DNA of 64,000 bases from Clostridium acetobutylicum ATCC 824 (GCF_000008765.1 NC_003030.1:2824001-2888000), one strand, 5' to 3'. Positions 1 to 10,494 are shown, counted from the stretch's first letter. The notes: generated from the sequence alone by a model not told the origin. Numbers and translations: made by a program.

Positions 1-725
1 TCTACCGATGCATCTACAAGAGCCTTAACTCTATCCATCATATCTTTTGTTACTCCAACACCTGCTCCACAAAGTAATCTTCCTTGTGAATCCTTTGCTG
101 CATTAGGAAACTTTCTTATTTTTTCTATATCTTTAATTGTAATTAATCCTTTAAGTACAAAATTTTCATCTACTAAAGGAAGCTTTTCTATCTTGTGCTT
201 TTTCAAAAGATTTTTTGCTTCATCTATAGTAGTTCCTTGTGGTGCTGTTACAAGATTTTCTGTAGTCATTAGCTCTTCTATTTTTTTTGAATAATCAGTT
301 TCGAAAACAATATCTCTGTTTGTAATTATACCTATTAGTTTTCCTGCATTATCTGTTATTGGTACACCTGATATTCTATATCTTTTCATTAAATCAAGTG
401 CTTCTTGAACTGAATTGTCTTTTGAAAGGGATATAGGATTTGTTATAACTCCATTTTCTTGCCTTTTTACTCTATCAACTTCGCTTGCTTGTTCTGCTAT
501 TGTCATATTTTTGTGAATTATTCCAATTCCGCCTTCTCTTGCCATAGCAATTGCCATTTTGGATTCAGTAACTGTATCCATTCCTGCGCTCATTAGGGGT
601 ATATTAAGCTTTATTTTTTTTGTTAAATTTGTGGAAAGATCAACCTCTTTTGGTAATACCTCTGATTTATTTGGGACAAGTAAAACATCATCAAATGTGT
701 AAGCTTGTTTTAGAATTTTTGCCAT
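1..725 (-). CDS. guaB: IMP dehydrogenase, N-terminal part (3' end outside the window)
   Basis: Converts IMP to XMP with NAD+, the committed step of GMP synthesis, in the cytosol. I translated the minus strand from the ATG at 725-723; it begins [20 protein letters not shown], the canonical IMPDH opening. About 241 codons are present. They include the first part of the barrel ([19 protein letters not shown]) and then two CBS domains at roughly residues 95-205. The catalytic Cys loop and the C-terminal half lie beyond position 1. An AGGAAG ribosome site sits just upstream of the ATG. A guanine riboswitch in the leader fits the gene's place in guanine nucleotide synthesis. Identification is very secure; only the truncation limits it. 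Confidence 0.95.
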   Translation of the reverse strand, partial: MAKILKQAYTFDDVLLVPNKSEVLPKEVDLSTNLTKKIKLNIPLMSAGMDTVTESKMAIAMAREGGIGIIHKNMTIAEQASEVDRVKRQENGVITNPISLSKDNSVQEALDLMKRYRISGVPITDNAGKLIGIITNRDIVFETDYSKKIEELMTTENLVTAPQGTTIDEAKNLLKKHKIEKLPLVDENFVLKGLITIKDIEKIRKFPNAAKDSQGRLLCGAGVGVTKDMMDRVKALVDASV

Positions 726-818
726 TTGTAAAACTTCCTTTCAAAAATATTTATAACTAATATAGTCACTTTAGGGTAAATATACAGAATTTTATGAAAC
801 CTTTTATTTAGAACATAA
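726..818 (-). other. guaB leader between riboswitch hairpin and start codon
   Basis: AT-rich untranslated leader. Apart from the AGGAAG ribosome site next to the guaB ATG I see no structure or reading frame here. The remaining gap from 936 to 1192 holds the divergent promoters of guaB and the EAL gene, but I could not assign the hexamers with confidence. Confidence 0.5.
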
Positions 819-851
819 GCACACCAATTTTCAGAGTGAAAATCAGCATGC
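819..851 (-). terminator. guaB: Expression-platform hairpin of the guaB guanine riboswitch
   Basis: A 15-bp stem (several G-U pairs as RNA) with a 3-base loop lies between the aptamer and guaB. It is followed on the minus strand by a modestly T-rich stretch. The loop-side bases 834-839 (gagtga on the plus strand) are complementary to bases 869-874, which are part of the 3' strand of aptamer P1. The two structures therefore exclude one another: ligand-bound P1 frees the terminator, and free P1 strand forms an antiterminator. The T-run is weak, so termination efficiency is inferred. Confidence 0.75.
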
Positions 852-870
852 TTTTGCATACAAACAAATC

Positions 871-935
871 ACTCATAGTAAGAAATTTAAGGTTCCTTGT
901 AGAAACATCCTGCCATATTCAGGAAATATATGAGT
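871..935 (-). promoter_or_regulatory. Guanine-class purine riboswitch aptamer upstream of guaB
   Basis: On the minus strand the segment folds as a purine aptamer. P1 is ACTCATA paired with TATGAGT. P2 is TCCTG/CAGGA with the conserved loop AATATGG. The junction is TGTTTCTAC. P3 is AAGGAA/TTTCTT with loop CCTTAAA. J3/1 reads ACTATG, and its C is the discriminator base that selects guanine rather than adenine. The core, loop and junction bases agree with the known family. It lies about 145 bases before the guaB start on the same strand. Confidence 0.93.
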
Positions 936-1192
936 TAAACTATATTAACGATTATTTTAACTTCTATTTTATTTAAAAAAATGCATTTTGTCAATCATTT
1001 TTGTGGGTTGTTTGATTAAAAACTTTCTTAAATGATAGAAATATGTAATACTCTTTAACCTATTTTTAACCATTTACTAACTTTAGGAGAATAATAATAT
1101 AATAAAATCAAATTATTGCACTATGTATGCACTCAATTTATATCTATATTCTTATTATATAGCAATAATATATTAATATTGGAGATGTAAAA

Positions 1193-2950
1193 ATGGATAT
1201 ATTATGTGAAATAGAAAAAATTCTTAAAAACATGAATATAACTACCTTATTTCAGCCTATAATTTCTTTATCAGATTGTAGAATATTAGGGTACGAAGCT
1301 CTAAGTAGAGGCCCTATAGACTCTCCTCTTTATTTACCTAGCGATCTTTTCAGTGCTGCAAAAAAGTATAATAAAACTTGGGAACTTGAGCTTGCATGTA
1401 GAGTAACTGCAATAAAAAATTCTAAAACACTAAGTCCAGATAAATTTCTTTTTATAAATGTTGATCCTGAAATAATCAAAAGCCAAAACTTTCAAACAAG
1501 CTTTAGCAAAGAATATCTAGCTAAATATAATATATCACCTAAAAACATAATATTTGAAATAACTGAAAGAACTGCAATCTCAGACTATAAGGCCTTTTCA
1601 AAGATATTAAAGAACTATACTAGCCAAGGATACAAAATAGCACTAGATGACACAGGTTCTGGATATTCAGGCTTGCAAACTATATCTGAAACCAAACCTC
1701 ATTATATAAAGCTTGATATAGAACTTATACACAACATAGATAGAAATAACTTTAAGAAACTTCTTGTAAAATCTTTTGTAGACTTTTCAAAAGCTGCTAA
1801 GCTAAAGTTAATAGCAGAAGGAATTGAAACAGAGGGTGAATTAAAAGTATTAATAGATTTGGGCGTTTATGCTGGACAGGGCTTCTTCATTTCAAAACCT
1901 AACCATGACTTTTGTGAAATACCTGAATCTGTTAAAAAAATCATCATAACCTATAATAAACTAAAAAAAGATTATTTTAATTTTCGCAAATATAAAATTG
2001 GGACTATTGCAGAAAATTATTCATCTTTTGACAGAAAAGTTTCATGTTCTGATTTGAAAAATTATTTTAACAAAACCTCCTTTACTGGTGCCTGTATTGT
2101 TGAAAACTCTTCACCCGTAGGCCTTGTTATGAAGCATACTCTTGATTCAGTCCTTGCAACACAATACGGCGTAGCTATATTTTCCAAACGCCCTGTAGAG
2201 CTTGTAATGGACAAGAATGCCCTCGTTGTAGATTATAATACAAGTATAAACAGTGCTGCTAAAATGGCAATGCAAAGAGATACTGATAAAATATATGATT
2301 ATGTTATAGTTACTAAAAACAACACGTATTACGGTATAGTTACAATTAAAAATCTTCTTGAATTTACAGTAACTATAGAAAAAAACTATGCTAAAGAATT
2401 AAATCCACTTACAGGGCTTCCTGGAAACATCCTTATAGAAAAGACCTTATCAGATATTTTAAATTCAAACGAGTCTTTCTGTGTACTCTATCTAGATCTT
2501 GATAACTTTAAAATTTACAATGATGTTTATGGCTTTGAAAATGGAGATAAAATATTAAAATTCACTGCAAATACAATAAAGGACTGCCTTTTAGAACTGT
2601 TTACTTTTAAAAATTTTGTAGGTCATATAGGTGGTGATGATTTTATTTGTATTATAAAAGCCTCTCTAGAAGAATGTTACAAAGTAAGTCAACTTATAAT
2701 TGATAGATTTGACAGTGGTATTCTTAAATTTTTTAATGAAATAGACAGTAAAAATAAATACATAGTGGGCTTAGACAGAAAAGGAGTTGAGGACAAATTT
2801 AATCTAACTTCCATTTCCATTGCCGGTGTTTATGGCAACATAGCAGAATTTAATACCAGTGTTAATCTTGCACTATATGTAAGTAAGCTAAAGAAGAAAA
2901 GTAAGCTGCAAAGACATAGTAGCTATATTATTGAAGAGATAAAAAACTAA
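1193..2950 (+). CDS. EAL-CBS-GGDEF cyclic-di-GMP turnover protein
   Basis: 585 aa, no membrane segment or signal peptide, so a cytosolic enzyme. Residues about 18-245 are an EAL phosphodiesterase domain: E35-A-L, then NVDPE, FEITER, LDDTGSGYS, KLDIEL, IAEGIE and GQGFF. Every metal- and substrate-binding motif of active EAL domains is present. Residues about 265-395 resemble a CBS pair (a ligand sensor). Residues about 405-575 are a GGDEF domain with the signature GGDDF at 480-484, one conservative change from consensus. The order EAL-CBS-GGDEF is a known bacterial architecture. Phosphodiesterase activity is likely; cyclase activity is possible or may be only GTP binding. The start follows a GGAG ribosome site. 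Confidence 0.88.
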   Translation: MDILCEIEKILKNMNITTLFQPIISLSDCRILGYEALSRGPIDSPLYLPSDLFSAAKKYNKTWELELACRVTAIKNSKTLSPDKFLFINVDPEIIKSQNFQTSFSKEYLAKYNISPKNIIFEITERTAISDYKAFSKILKNYTSQGYKIALDDTGSGYSGLQTISETKPHYIKLDIELIHNIDRNNFKKLLVKSFVDFSKAAKLKLIAEGIETEGELKVLIDLGVYAGQGFFISKPNHDFCEIPESVKKIIITYNKLKKDYFNFRKYKIGTIAENYSSFDRKVSCSDLKNYFNKTSFTGACIVENSSPVGLVMKHTLDSVLATQYGVAIFSKRPVELVMDKNALVVDYNTSINSAAKMAMQRDTDKIYDYVIVTKNNTYYGIVTIKNLLEFTVTIEKNYAKELNPLTGLPGNILIEKTLSDILNSNESFCVLYLDLDNFKIYNDVYGFENGDKILKFTANTIKDCLLELFTFKNFVGHIGGDDFICIIKASLEECYKVSQLIIDRFDSGILKFFNEIDSKNKYIVGLDRKGVEDKFNLTSISIAGVYGNIAEFNTSVNLALYVSKLKKKSKLQRHSSYIIEEIKN

Positions 2951-3007
2951 TACTATGTTTTAAAATGCACTCTTATTACATTAATCTTTGTACTTTTTTA
3001 AATATAA

Positions 3008-3054
3008 AAATAAAGGACTAAATTCTGTTTGTTCCAGGATTTAGTCCTTTATTT
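3008..3054. terminator. Bidirectional terminator between the EAL gene and groEL
   Basis: A perfect 16-bp inverted repeat (3008-3023 with 3039-3054, core AAAGGACTAAAT) lies between the convergent stop codons. The A-rich and T-rich flanks give a U-tract in either direction. It should end both the plus-strand EAL mRNA and the minus-strand groESL mRNA. Confidence 0.85.
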
Positions 3055-3074
3055 ATCTTAGCTTTAATCTCTTA

Positions 3075-4706
<1,632 letters not shown>

Positions 4707-4744
4707 TTAGAATCCCTCCCTGAATTATTAACAAAATTGATAGC

Positions 4745-5032
4745 TTATTCTTCTACAATTCCTAAAATATCGTCCTGTCTTAAAATTAACAATTCTTCAT
4801 TGTCAACTTTTATTTCTGTTCCACTGTATTTGGAGAAAAATACTTTATCTCCTGTCTTTACTTGCATTTGAATTTCTTTGCCATCTACAACTCCACCAGG
4901 ACCTACTGCAACAACTTCTGCCATTTGAGGTTTCTCTTTAGCTGAGCTAGGTAATACTATACCGCTCTTAGTAGTCTCCTCTGCCTCTAATCTTTTAATA
5001 ACAACTCTGTCACCAAGTGGTCTAATTTTCAT
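4745..5032 (-). CDS. groES: Co-chaperonin GroES
   Basis: 95 aa, the usual length. It forms the heptameric lid of the GroEL chamber. It begins [19 protein letters not shown] and contains the mobile loop [16 protein letters not shown], whose IVL triplet contacts GroEL. The start has a strong AAGGAGG ribosome site. First gene of the heat-shock operon. Confidence 0.98.
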   Translation of the reverse strand: MKIRPLGDRVVIKRLEAEETTKSGIVLPSSAKEKPQMAEVVAVGPGGVVDGKEIQMQVKTGDKVFFSKYSGTEIKVDNEELLILRQDDILGIVEE

Positions 5033-5111
5033 TTTTAAACCCCTCCTTAAAAAATATGTTAATTTTTTTATTATATTAATTTACTTTTAGTATAAACTTA
5101 ATTTTGGCTTG

Positions 5112-5138
5112 TTAGCACTCGTTAATCTTGAGTGCTAA
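5112..5138 (-). promoter_or_regulatory. CIRCE operator (HrcA-binding) of groESL
   Basis: Perfect CIRCE element TTAGCACTC-N9-GAGTGCTAA. It lies in the groES leader, 80-106 bases before the start codon and just downstream of the -10 box. CIRCE is the operator of the repressor HrcA, so groESL should be derepressed by heat or misfolded protein. Confidence 0.98.
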
Positions 5139-5148
5139 CACAATTATT

Positions 5149-5177
5149 ATAATAAATAATCCTGAATATATTAGCAA
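5149..5177 (-). promoter_or_regulatory. groESL promoter (housekeeping sigma factor type)
   Basis: On the minus strand TTGCTA (rc of 5172-5177) and TATTAT (rc of 5149-5154) are separated by 17 bases and stand directly upstream of CIRCE. Position and spacing fit a vegetative promoter repressed by HrcA. The rest of the 5033-5360 gap is AT-rich leader and the promoter side of the next plus-strand gene. Confidence 0.8.
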
Positions 5178-5360
5178 ACATCAATTTTACCTAAAAGTCC
5201 TGAATTTTCTAGATATATTCTAATTATAAATAAATACTTTAATTTTTTATGGTTTTTCTCGCTTTTTCATATATAGCTATTTGTGTATAATATTTATTGT
5301 ATAGGAAATACTCATTAAATAAATTTACAGTATTAATTTCTTATTGTGAGGATTGATGAA

Positions 5361-6035
5361 ATGTTAAAATTATCGAACTTTTTACAAGTGTTGCTATCCA
5401 TTTTAGTTTTTATATTTATATTTTTTATTATAGTAAAATTCACTGTAGCCTTTAAATACCTCTATTACTATGATATAAAAGCTCTAAGTATAACATCAAA
5501 TTTCAATAATACTATAGAAAGCTATTCAGGCAAAAAAATCGTTTTAAACGATAAACAAGTTAAAGAAGATTATAGTTATATGATATCTTACATAAATGGA
5601 AACACCAAAAAAAAGACCTTTGACCTACCAAACTTACCATCTTCAGAACATGGTAAAATTCACTTTATGGACGTAGAAAAAATTATAAAAAAAATTAACA
5701 TGGTAGCTTTTTCTATATCTTTACCTATGTTAATTGGAATTATACTCTGCTTTATTAAGAGAAAAAAACTGTATTTAAAGATTACTTCTATTTTACTGTT
5801 TGTCACTCCAGTTATTATAGGCGTATTATCTTTAAATGGTTTTTCTGATATTTTTATAAAGTTTCATAAATTATTTTTTAACAATAATTACTGGCTTTTT
5901 GATCCAGCATATGATCCTATAATACTACTTCTTCCAGAAGAATTTTTCTTTCACTGCTTTATATTAATACTTTTACTCTGCTTTATATGTGGAGGTATAC
6001 TAATGAAATTATATAGGTCAAAGAAATTAAATTAA
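5361..6035 (+). CDS. DUF1461 / TIGR01906-type integral membrane protein
   Basis: 224 aa from the ATG at 5361, which follows GAGG by 9 bases; a GTG at 5346 is also in frame but lacks a ribosome site. Four hydrophobic segments are visible: one near the N-terminus, a pair after an extracytoplasmic loop of about 75 residues, and one at the C-terminus. The segment FFNNNYWLFDPAYDPIILLL followed by PEEFF matches the conserved hallmark of the TIGR01906 family (W-x-F-x-P-x-x-D and LPExFF). The family's biochemical role is unknown. It stands alone, convergent with the next gene. Confidence 0.75.
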   Translation: MLKLSNFLQVLLSILVFIFIFFIIVKFTVAFKYLYYYDIKALSITSNFNNTIESYSGKKIVLNDKQVKEDYSYMISYINGNTKKKTFDLPNLPSSEHGKIHFMDVEKIIKKINMVAFSISLPMLIGIILCFIKRKKLYLKITSILLFVTPVIIGVLSLNGFSDIFIKFHKLFFNNNYWLFDPAYDPIILLLPEEFFFHCFILILLLCFICGGILMKLYRSKKLN

Positions 6036-6040
6036 CAAAT

Positions 6041-6751
6041 TTATTTCTGCTTTTTAGACCTTATACTTGATATTTTTGTTAGTAAATATTTACCCTTAAA
6101 CACTCCTAAACCAAATAAAACAACTGAAATAACCGCAATTATCACCATCATCTTTATATTACCATGTGTTATTGTATTGCCAAAATAAGCTGAAATAAAT
6201 ATGCCAGGAAACCTTCCTATTGTGGAATAAATTATAAAATCCTTTAGGCTTAAATCAGTTATGCCGCATACATATGCAAGAATATCCTTAGGAAGACCTG
6301 GCACTAAATATATGAGCGTTATTACATATTTAATCTCGCCATTCTTGATTAATTTTTCAAAGAAACTTATATTTTGTTTTCCTGATATTTTTTTTACAAA
6401 AGGTCTTCCTAATTTATTTGAAAGATAGAATGCCACTGCACTTCCTGCTGTTATTCCTAGAAGAGAGATAACTGTTCCCCAAAATGTTCCAAATATATAC
6501 CCCCCTGCAATTTGAATTATTTCTCCAGGTATAAAAAAAGCAACCACTTGAAGCATCTGCATAACAAAAAATGCAAAGAAACCAAACTTGCCATAGGATA
6601 ATATGAACTCTTTTACTCTTTGAGGGCTTCTTAACACATAAAAGTACCTTGAATAATATATATATCCAGTAACTATCAAAAATATTAGTAATATTATAGC
6701 AGCTATTTTAAGTTTACAATTCTTAATTTTATTATATAGATTTCTTATCAA
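6041..6751 (-). CDS. TVP38/TMEM64 (SNARE-associated Golgi, VTT) family membrane protein
   Basis: 236 aa from a TTG at 6751 that follows a GGAGG site by 8 bases. An upstream in-frame ATG would overlap ogg by 86 bases and lacks a ribosome site. Five or six membrane segments. Family motifs: GxxxGSAVAFYLSNKLGRPFV, PGLPKDILAYVCG and the GRFPG loop before the last segments. This family is related to DedA proteins, which are implicated in lipid or undecaprenyl-phosphate scrambling; no substrate can be read from the sequence. It follows ogg by about 31 bases and is probably cotranscribed with it. Confidence 0.82.
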   Translation of the reverse strand: MIRNLYNKIKNCKLKIAAIILLIFLIVTGYIYYSRYFYVLRSPQRVKEFILSYGKFGFFAFFVMQMLQVVAFFIPGEIIQIAGGYIFGTFWGTVISLLGITAGSAVAFYLSNKLGRPFVKKISGKQNISFFEKLIKNGEIKYVITLIYLVPGLPKDILAYVCGITDLSLKDFIIYSTIGRFPGIFISAYFGNTITHGNIKMMVIIAVISVVLFGLGVFKGKYLLTKISSIRSKKQK

Positions 6752-6782
6752 GTCAAAAACCTCCACATCTAAAATCTTAAGC

Positions 6783-7661
6783 TTATAGCTGTATATTATT
6801 CTCTCTTGCATAATAAAACAAATATTGCTGAGCAAAGCCAGATAAGCTTCCAAACTTCTCTCTTCCAAAATCTCTTATCTTCTTTAATGAAACGTCTGGT
6901 GCTACGTAAAGACTCATCATTGCCTTTTTAACCCAAGTATCTACAGGAAATGCTGAATATTTCTGCATAGAAAAAAGCATTATACAATCAGCTACCTTAG
7001 GACCTACTCCCATAAACTTTTTAAGCTCTTCGTGGCATTCATTGTCATTTAAGCTTTTTATGTACTCAAGATTTAACTCACCATTATATATCCTATCTAC
7101 AGTGTCCTTTAGATATTTAGCCCTAAATCCAGCTGTACACTCCTCAAAATCCTTCTCTGTAAATTCATGAAGCTTATCTACTGTAGGAAATGCATAGTAA
7201 ATCTTACCCTTGTATTCTAGTTTCTTGCCTGCTTTTTCACTTATATTATTTATACATTTTTTTATCATAGGTATTCTATTGTTTGCTGAAATTATAAAAG
7301 ATAATAAAATCTCAAAAGGATCCTGCCTTAAAATTCTTATTCCTTCGCCAAAGTCAACTGATTTTTTTAAAAGAGGATCTCTACTGAGCTCTTTCTTTAT
7401 TTCACCATAGTCCCTATATAAATCAAAATATTCACTCCATACATTCTTAAATTCTTCTTCATTGATATTATATATTACAACATCTTCTCCTATTTTTTGC
7501 ACTTCAACTACTTTTTCAAAGGCAATACCAATATAGTTACCATTCTCTTGTCTATGCCATCTAAAGCATTGACCACAGTCAAATATATCCTTAAGCTCAA
7601 AATTTTCTACATTTCTTACTATAACACTATCCTTCTTTTCTTCTATCATATCAAAATCCAT
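6783..7661 (-). CDS. ogg: 8-oxoguanine DNA glycosylase/AP lyase (OGG1 type)
   Basis: 292 aa. Removes 8-oxoguanine from DNA and nicks the abasic site. The helix-hairpin-helix motif reads FMGVGPKVADCIMLFS with catalytic Lys at residue 222. The GPD loop is AFPVDTWVKKAM with the general Asp at residue 241. The N-terminal beta domain contains FDCGQCFRWHR, as in eukaryotic OGG1. The family is mainly eukaryotic and occurs in few bacteria; a clostridial member (CacOgg) has been characterised. Start ATG follows AGGAGGG. Upstream of and probably cotranscribed with the VTT protein gene. Confidence 0.93.
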   Translation of the reverse strand: MDFDMIEEKKDSVIVRNVENFELKDIFDCGQCFRWHRQENGNYIGIAFEKVVEVQKIGEDVVIYNINEEEFKNVWSEYFDLYRDYGEIKKELSRDPLLKKSVDFGEGIRILRQDPFEILLSFIISANNRIPMIKKCINNISEKAGKKLEYKGKIYYAFPTVDKLHEFTEKDFEECTAGFRAKYLKDTVDRIYNGELNLEYIKSLNDNECHEELKKFMGVGPKVADCIMLFSMQKYSAFPVDTWVKKAMMSLYVAPDVSLKKIRDFGREKFGSLSGFAQQYLFYYARENNIQL

Positions 7662-7699
7662 ATTATAATCCCTCCTCTAAAATTATATTATATATAAAA

Positions 7700-7723
7700 A
7701 ATCCCCATTTGATAATGGGGATT
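7700..7723 (-). terminator. Terminator of the crt-bcd-etfB-etfA-hbd operon
   Basis: A 10-bp stem (AATCCCCATT paired with AATGGGGATT) with a 4-base loop is followed on the minus strand by TTTTTTA. It lies 10 bases past the hbd stop codon and ends the operon. Confidence 0.9.
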
Positions 7724-7732
7724 CTTGTAAAC

Positions 7733-8581
7733 TTATTTTGAATAATCGTAGAAACCTTTTCCTGATTTTCTTCCAAGCCATCCTGCTCTTACATACTTCT
7801 TAAGTAATGTATGTGGTCTATACTTAGAATCTCCAGTTTCTGAGTATAAAACATCCATTATAGCAAGACATATATCAAGACCTATAAAATCACCTAATTC
7901 TAATGGTCCCATTGGGTGATTAGCTCCAAGTTTCATAGCTTTATCTATGTCTTCTACTGAAGCTATTCCTTCTGCTAATATACCAACTGCTTCATTAATC
8001 ATTGGTATTAATATTCTATTTACAACAAATCCTGGTGCTTCTGCTACTTCTACAGGATCTTTTCCTATTGCTATAGATGTCTCTTTAACTGCATCAAAAG
8101 TTTCTTGTGATGTAGCTATTCCTCTTATTACCTCTACAAGCTTCATAACAGGAGCTGGATTAAAGAAATGCATACCTATAACCTTATCAGGTCTTTTAGT
8201 TGCTGATGCCACTTCTGTTATTGAAAGTGATGATGTATTTGATGCAAGAATTGTTTCTGGCTTGCATATATTGTCTAAGTCAGCAAAAATCTGCTTTTTA
8301 ATATCCATTCTTTCAACAGCTGCTTCTATAACTAAATCGCAATCAGCTGCCATATTAAGGTCAACTGTTCCGGAAATTCTAGTTAAGATTTCAACTTTAG
8401 TAGCTTCTTCTATCTTTCCTTTTTTAACTAATTTAGAAAGATTTTTATTGATAAAATCTAATCCTCTATCAACAAATTCATCTTTAATATCTCTTAATAC
8501 TACTTCAAATCCTTTAGCTGCAAATGCCTGAGCAATTCCTGAACCCATAGTACCTGCACCTATAACACATACCTTTTTCAT
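7733..8581 (-). CDS. hbd: 3-hydroxybutyryl-CoA dehydrogenase
   Basis: 282 aa. Reduces acetoacetyl-CoA to 3-hydroxybutyryl-CoA with NAD(P)H in the butyrate/butanol pathway. The N-terminal Rossmann motif is GAGTMGSG at residues 8-15. The catalytic His lies in [17 protein letters not shown] and the C-terminal domain has [16 protein letters not shown]. Last gene of the operon; unlike the other genes it is separated by about 104 bases holding a hairpin. Ribosome site AGGGAGG. Confidence 0.98.
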   Translation of the reverse strand: MKKVCVIGAGTMGSGIAQAFAAKGFEVVLRDIKDEFVDRGLDFINKNLSKLVKKGKIEEATKVEILTRISGTVDLNMAADCDLVIEAAVERMDIKKQIFADLDNICKPETILASNTSSLSITEVASATKRPDKVIGMHFFNPAPVMKLVEVIRGIATSQETFDAVKETSIAIGKDPVEVAEAPGFVVNRILIPMINEAVGILAEGIASVEDIDKAMKLGANHPMGPLELGDFIGLDICLAIMDVLYSETGDSKYRPHTLLKKYVRAGWLGRKSGKGFYDYSK

Positions 8582-8626
8582 TAAACAGACCTCCCTAAAT
8601 TTAAAGAAACTATCAATGCATTTACA

Positions 8627-8651
8627 CCAAAATACTATATAAGTATTTTGG
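8627..8651 (-). other. Intercistronic hairpin between etfA and hbd
   Basis: A perfect 10-bp inverted repeat (CCAAAATACT with AGTATTTTGG) has a 5-base loop and no T-run after it on the minus strand. It is unlikely to terminate fully. It could stabilise or process the upstream mRNA, or reduce read-through into hbd. Confidence 0.5.
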
Positions 8652-8685
8652 CATAATAAGCTTTAAATAATTCTTTTTATTTATC

Positions 8686-9696
8686 TTAATTATTAGCAGC
8701 TTTAACTTGAGCTATTAATTCTGGTACAACTTTATTTACATCACCAACTATAGCCAAATCTGCTACCTTCATTATTGGGGCTTCTACATCTTTATTTATA
8801 GCAATTATGTAATCTGAATCTTGCATACCTGCTAAATGCTGGATAGCTCCTGATATACCACATGCAATATAAAGAGTTGGTCTTACAGTTTTACCAGTTT
8901 GACCTACTTGAAGGTCCTTATCAACCCATTCTTTTTCTATTGCTGCTCTTGAAGCGGCTATTGTTCCACCAAGTAAACTTGCTAACTCTTCAAGTTTTTC
9001 AAAGTTTTCTTTGCTTCCAACTCCTCTACCACCAGCAACTAATACCTTAGCTTCTCCGATATCTGCAATATCTTTAGCAAGCTTAACAACTTTTGAAACT
9101 TTTGTTCTTATGTCTGATGCTGTTAATTTAATTGCAACTTTTTCTATTTTATCATCAGAAACATTTGCATCATTAACAGGTAATTTTTCAAACACACCAG
9201 GTCTTACTGTAGCCATTTGTGGTCTGTGGTCTGAACAAACTATTGTAGCTATCAAATTTCCACCAAACGCTGGTCTTGTAGCCAATAAATCTCTATTTTC
9301 TACATCTATGTCAAGTGATGTACAATCAGCAGTTAAACCAGTAGAAAGTCTTGCTGCTATTCTTGGTCCTAAATCTCTTCCTATGAAAGTAGCTCCTATG
9401 AATAATATTTCTGGCTTTCTTTCATTAACTAAATCACATATAACTTTAGCATATCCATCTGTTGAAAAATGTGCTAAAAGTTCATTATCTGCTGCTAAAA
9501 CCTTATCTGCTCCATGAGATAATAAATCCTTTGACATTTTTTCAGTATTATGTCCAAGTAAAACAGCTGTTAATTCAACGCCTAATTTCTCAGCCATTTC
9601 CTTACCTTTACCTAATAATTCCAATGATACCTTTTGTAATTCTCCGTCTCTTTGTTCAGCAAACACCCATACGCCCTTGTAATCTGCTTTATTCAT
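8686..9696 (-). CDS. etfA: Electron transfer flavoprotein alpha subunit
   Basis: 336 aa. Pairs with EtfB and the butyryl-CoA dehydrogenase; the clostridial complex couples crotonyl-CoA reduction by NADH to ferredoxin reduction (electron bifurcation). The C-terminal FAD domain is clear: VAGGRGVGSKENFEKLEELA, GQTGKTVRPTLYIACGISGA, IQHLAGMQDSDYIIAINKD and DLAIVGD. Ribosome site AGGAGGG; 18 bases after etfB. Confidence 0.97.
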   Translation of the reverse strand: MNKADYKGVWVFAEQRDGELQKVSLELLGKGKEMAEKLGVELTAVLLGHNTEKMSKDLLSHGADKVLAADNELLAHFSTDGYAKVICDLVNERKPEILFIGATFIGRDLGPRIAARLSTGLTADCTSLDIDVENRDLLATRPAFGGNLIATIVCSDHRPQMATVRPGVFEKLPVNDANVSDDKIEKVAIKLTASDIRTKVSKVVKLAKDIADIGEAKVLVAGGRGVGSKENFEKLEELASLLGGTIAASRAAIEKEWVDKDLQVGQTGKTVRPTLYIACGISGAIQHLAGMQDSDYIIAINKDVEAPIMKVADLAIVGDVNKVVPELIAQVKAANN

Positions 9697-9714
9697 TGAA
9701 AAATCCCTCCTAAC

Positions 9715-10494
9715 TTAAATATAGTGTTCTTCTTTTAATTTTGAGACAACATATGCAGCTGCTTCCTTAACAGGCTTATCAATAACTTCTCCCTGTCCTT
9801 TAACTTCTTTAGTTGATGACTTCTTAACTTTAGTTGGTGAACCTTTAAGACCTAAATTAGCCTTATCTACATCTATATCATCGGCAGTCCACATTTTTAC
9901 TTCTTTATCAAATGCTCCGAATATTTTTTCTACACTCATATATCTTGGAACATTTAATTCTTTAATTGCTGTTAAAAGAACTGGTGTCTTAACTTCAACA
10001 ACTTCATATCCATCTTCCCAAGCTTTTCTAATCTTTAAAGTATCTCCATCAACTTCAACTTTCTCAACATAAGTTACTTGAGGTATTCCAAGATGCTCAG
10101 CTATTTCTGGTCCAACCTGAGCTGTATCTCCATCTATAGCCTGCCTTCCAGCAAAAACTATATCATATTTTAGCTTCTTAATTCCTGCTGCAATTGTATG
10201 TGAAGTCGCAAGTGTATCTGCTCCTCCAAATGCTCTATCTGTTAAAAGTACAGCTTCATCAGCACCCATAGCCAAAGCTTCTACTAAAGCATTTTTAGCT
10301 TGTGGAGGTCCCATACTTATAACTGTTACATGTGCACCATAATTATCTTTTAATACTAAAGCTTCCTCAAGTGCGTTTTTATCATCTGGATTTATTATTG
10401 ATGGAACTCCTTCTCTTATAAGTGTTCCCTTAACTGGATCTATTCTAACTTCCGCTGTATCTGGAACTTGTTTTAAACAAACAACTATATTCAT
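9715..10494 (-). CDS. etfB: Electron transfer flavoprotein beta subunit
   Basis: 259 aa. Small Etf subunit, which carries the bifurcating FAD in clostridial complexes. Begins MNIVVCLKQVPDTAEVRIDP. Contains the family stretch GRQAIDGDTAQVGPEIAEHL and, near the end, VDKANLGLKGSPTKVKKS. Ribosome site AAGGAGG. Lies 18 bases after bcd in the operon. Confidence 0.98.
   Translation of the reverse strand: MNIVVCLKQVPDTAEVRIDPVKGTLIREGVPSIINPDDKNALEEALVLKDNYGAHVTVISMGPPQAKNALVEALAMGADEAVLLTDRAFGGADTLATSHTIAAGIKKLKYDIVFAGRQAIDGDTAQVGPEIAEHLGIPQVTYVEKVEVDGDTLKIRKAWEDGYEVVEVKTPVLLTAIKELNVPRYMSVEKIFGAFDKEVKMWTADDIDVDKANLGLKGSPTKVKKSSTKEVKGQGEVIDKPVKEAAAYVVSKLKEEHYI

Noticed and set aside
6752-6868. N-terminal extension of the VTT-family protein into ogg
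   Set aside because: The extension overlaps ogg by 86 bases and has no ribosome site; a TTG with GGAGG at 6751 explains the start.
7947-8531. 194-codon plus-strand frame opposite hbd
   Set aside because: Antisense shadow of hbd with Ser/Thr/Ile-rich composition; no start signal.
9011-9517. 168-codon plus-strand frame opposite etfA
   Set aside because: Shadow of the etfA reading frame; no protein motif and no start signal.
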